DNA of 21,050 bases from Euperipatoides rowelli (lineage: Eukaryota; Onychophora; Udeonychophora; Euonychophora; Peripatopsidae). Position numbers and translations under genes: made by a program. Shown piece after piece: positions 19,663 to 21,050 of the stretch (the first letter of the stretch is position 1; every line of letters begins with the position of its first letter). A model generated the notes under the pieces. The model was not told the origin of the DNA. It did not search any database and saw nothing but the letters and a program-made list of their open reading frames with translations. Location: NCBI GenBank assembly GCA_003024985.2, contig PXIH01S0000173.1; one strand, 5' to 3'.

Positions 19663-19715
19663 CTCCCCCCCCCCCCTTCCCATTTTATTTAAAAAATAAT
19701 TATGAAAAAGGAATT

Positions 19716-19815
19716 TTGAGCCGAACCATTAGTTTATAAAAAGCATGAACAAGAACAAACCGAAATAGAAAGAATTTTGGTGAACCTGAACCGAACCGTT
19801 ATAAATTTTGGTTAG
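19716..19815. repeat. GAACCGAACC-rich repeat, second cluster
   Basis: Contains GAGCCGAACC, GAACAAACCG and TGAACCTGAACCGAACCG, related to the cluster at 18194-18360. Both share GAGCCGAACC and a nearby GATTAAAATA/AATTAAAATA flank. The two may be ends of one larger insertion or independent copies. Confidence 0.45.
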
Positions 19816-19907
19816 ACTTCCTGATTAAAATACAATTTTTTAAAAAAGGAAATTGGATTGGAAGAGGGGTGCTGTTGTGTATATTGTAGCAAAAATTGTT
19901 TTTTTAG

Positions 19908-19958
19908 GCCAATTTTGCTACACAGGAGATGAATAGAACTGCTGAAAACACCAAACAG
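19908..19958 (+). CDS. Weak candidate for a 51-nt cassette exon
   Basis: After a TTGTTTTTTTAG acceptor at 19907, 51 open nt encode ANFATQEMNRTAENTKQ and end at CAG|GTTACG. The length is a multiple of three with phase 0 at both ends, so inclusion after the exon at 18156 would insert 17 residues in the neck without breaking frame. The donor is poor, and the same frame stays open beyond it to a TAA at about 19985. I know no matching insert in actinins. Chance is the leading explanation. Confidence 0.12.
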
Positions 19959-20014
19959 GTTACGGTAGAAAACTGTGTTTATTAAACTGTATAACAAAAT
20001 GAATAATAATAGAA

Positions 20015-20200
20015 AAACCCCTGTCTATTAAGCGCCACTCACGTGGTGTTGGGGGGTCTGGCTCCTTGAAAGGCACAGCCTTCCCAGCTTACAGCAAAAT
20101 ATAAATAAAAGTACGGCAGAACAAATAAGGGCTCGCTGGAAAGGAAATACTTTCCAATATGCGGGCCAAGACAAAGATTTGAATGCACGCTTTTTTTTTA
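20015..20200. other. Island of higher GC, unidentified
   Basis: The stretch includes AGCGCCACTCACGTGGTGTT, a G run and CTCCTTGAAAGGCACAGCC, which stand out from the AT-rich surroundings. Neither strand gives a recognisable domain over this length. A repeat remnant is likely, but I cannot name it. Confidence 0.3.
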
Positions 20201-21050
20201 TACTTTAAAAGAAAGCATGCATGCAAATTAACCGAGTAATAAATAAATTAATAATTAGTTAATTAGTGCCTGCAGACGAGTTTGAATATCTCAAACAATA
20301 ATTAAATTCAACGAACTGCCACCTCGTTTTAATACGAAATTTACGAGTGTGATCCCATGTAAATGCCATATTAAGAAAATAACTATTTTGAGCTTAACTC
20401 GGATATCATCTAAAGACATTAATCAACAACTGAATAAAAATAAACTAATAAAACCCAATCTAATTGTTACACTATGCAGATGTTATTAATGTACATTTAT
20501 TTTTAACTGTGTTTATCTGTTTTAGTTCTAATAAGTTATTTATAAACTTACCAAACGATGAACTCATGACACAACTTTCTTGTAAAGTTCAATAAGTAGG
20601 CCTCAATAAAATTATGTCTTGTGACTGATGAAAATAAATAAAATTAAATGTAGAATACTTGTAATAAATCTCAAATCTAGAGCATTTTTTTTCGTATAGT
20701 ATCGTTTGTAATATTTCTCAACTATGGGCAAAATGACGGTGAATAATAATATTTTCTCAGAATCATCTACTTATCGGCAAGCAATTCTTAATAATAATAG
20801 TAAATTTACAGGCAATTTCTAGAAATGACTAAATTAATAACTTTTAAGCAATAACACATCAGCCGTACTATTTTACGTAATATCGTAAACAAAAGAAAAA
20901 AAATAGTTTGTCGATTGTATTTCTATTACCCAGGTTGTTTTTATTTTAAAACTCGTTGCAATGTAACATTATTTATAATAAAAGTTAATGGAAAAATTGA
21001 GAAATACTGTAAACTTTATCTCAACAGCGGCTTCACAGGTGAGATTTAAT

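Larger units (their letters stand above)
18157..21050 (+). other. Next actinin intron, incomplete at the window end
   Basis: Begins GTAAGT. The expected next exon (LLEWIRRT...) is not reached by 21050. Repeats inside are listed separately. The remainder (18361-19353, 19816-19907, 19959-21050) is AT-rich without recognised genes. Confidence 0.85.

Noticed and set aside
19812-19997. 61-codon minus-strand frame
   Set aside because: Chance frame in AT-rich intron without motif.
21013-21035. 11-nt microexon between CAACAG and GTGAGA at the window end
   Set aside because: Splice-like signals are present, but the 11 nt do not fit the expected LLEWIRRT continuation and would shift the frame.

Overview
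The window is about 21 kb of AT-rich animal DNA, most of it intron and repeats, crossed on the + strand by one clearly recognisable host gene, alpha-actinin. Large introns, GT-AG exons, non-LTR retrotransposons, several small inverted-repeat DNA transposons and no compact genes all point to a metazoan nuclear genome. The predicted actinin residues are typical of bilaterians. A marine invertebrate, perhaps a mollusc, is my guess from the style of the repeats, but the sequence does not prove it.

Three short actinin exons are visible. Two neighbouring 86-nt exons (8357-8442 and 8538-8623), 95 nt apart, encode two versions of the same 28-residue segment at the C-terminal end of the second calponin-homology (CH2) domain. 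Both are entered after the first base of a codon and left in phase 0. A single 93-nt exon (18064-18156) encodes the next 31 residues, the neck that leads into the spectrin-repeat rod. The pair has the arrangement of mutually exclusive exons: using exactly one keeps the frame, while using both or neither breaks it. The upstream CH1/CH2 exons and the downstream rod and EF-hand exons are not in the window, so the 5' intron is at least 8.35 kb here. The intron after the pair is 9.44 kb and holds a 236-base assembly gap.

Region by region: 1-1654 is non-coding with one repeat-like island near 556-690. 1658-2730 is a Harbinger-like element with GGCC-ended inverted repeats and TAA target duplications. 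3482-4556 is a decayed CR1/Jockey-group LINE. 4557-6539 is non-coding but contains a perfect 59-bp palindrome. 6540-6712 is the 3' end of a second, probably RTE-like, LINE on the minus strand. 6895-7172 is a two-copy 132-bp direct repeat. 8357-8623 is the exon pair. The following intron carries inverted copies of one dispersed repeat (9014, 10560), a fold-back element (9517-10111), a divergent inverted repeat (12521-12810), a hAT-type MITE with a perfect 8-bp target duplication (13300-13723), a possible cryptic terminal exon (14083-14178) and a 1.27-kb inverted-repeat element (16630-17900). After 18156 the intron holds GAACCGAACC-rich repeats, a degenerate ~50-bp minisatellite (19354-19662), a weak 51-nt exon candidate and otherwise featureless AT-rich DNA.

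The strongest biological signal is the actinin exon pair: the actin-binding domain carries an exchangeable C-terminal helix segment, so a cell can tune actin binding without altering the rod or EF hands.
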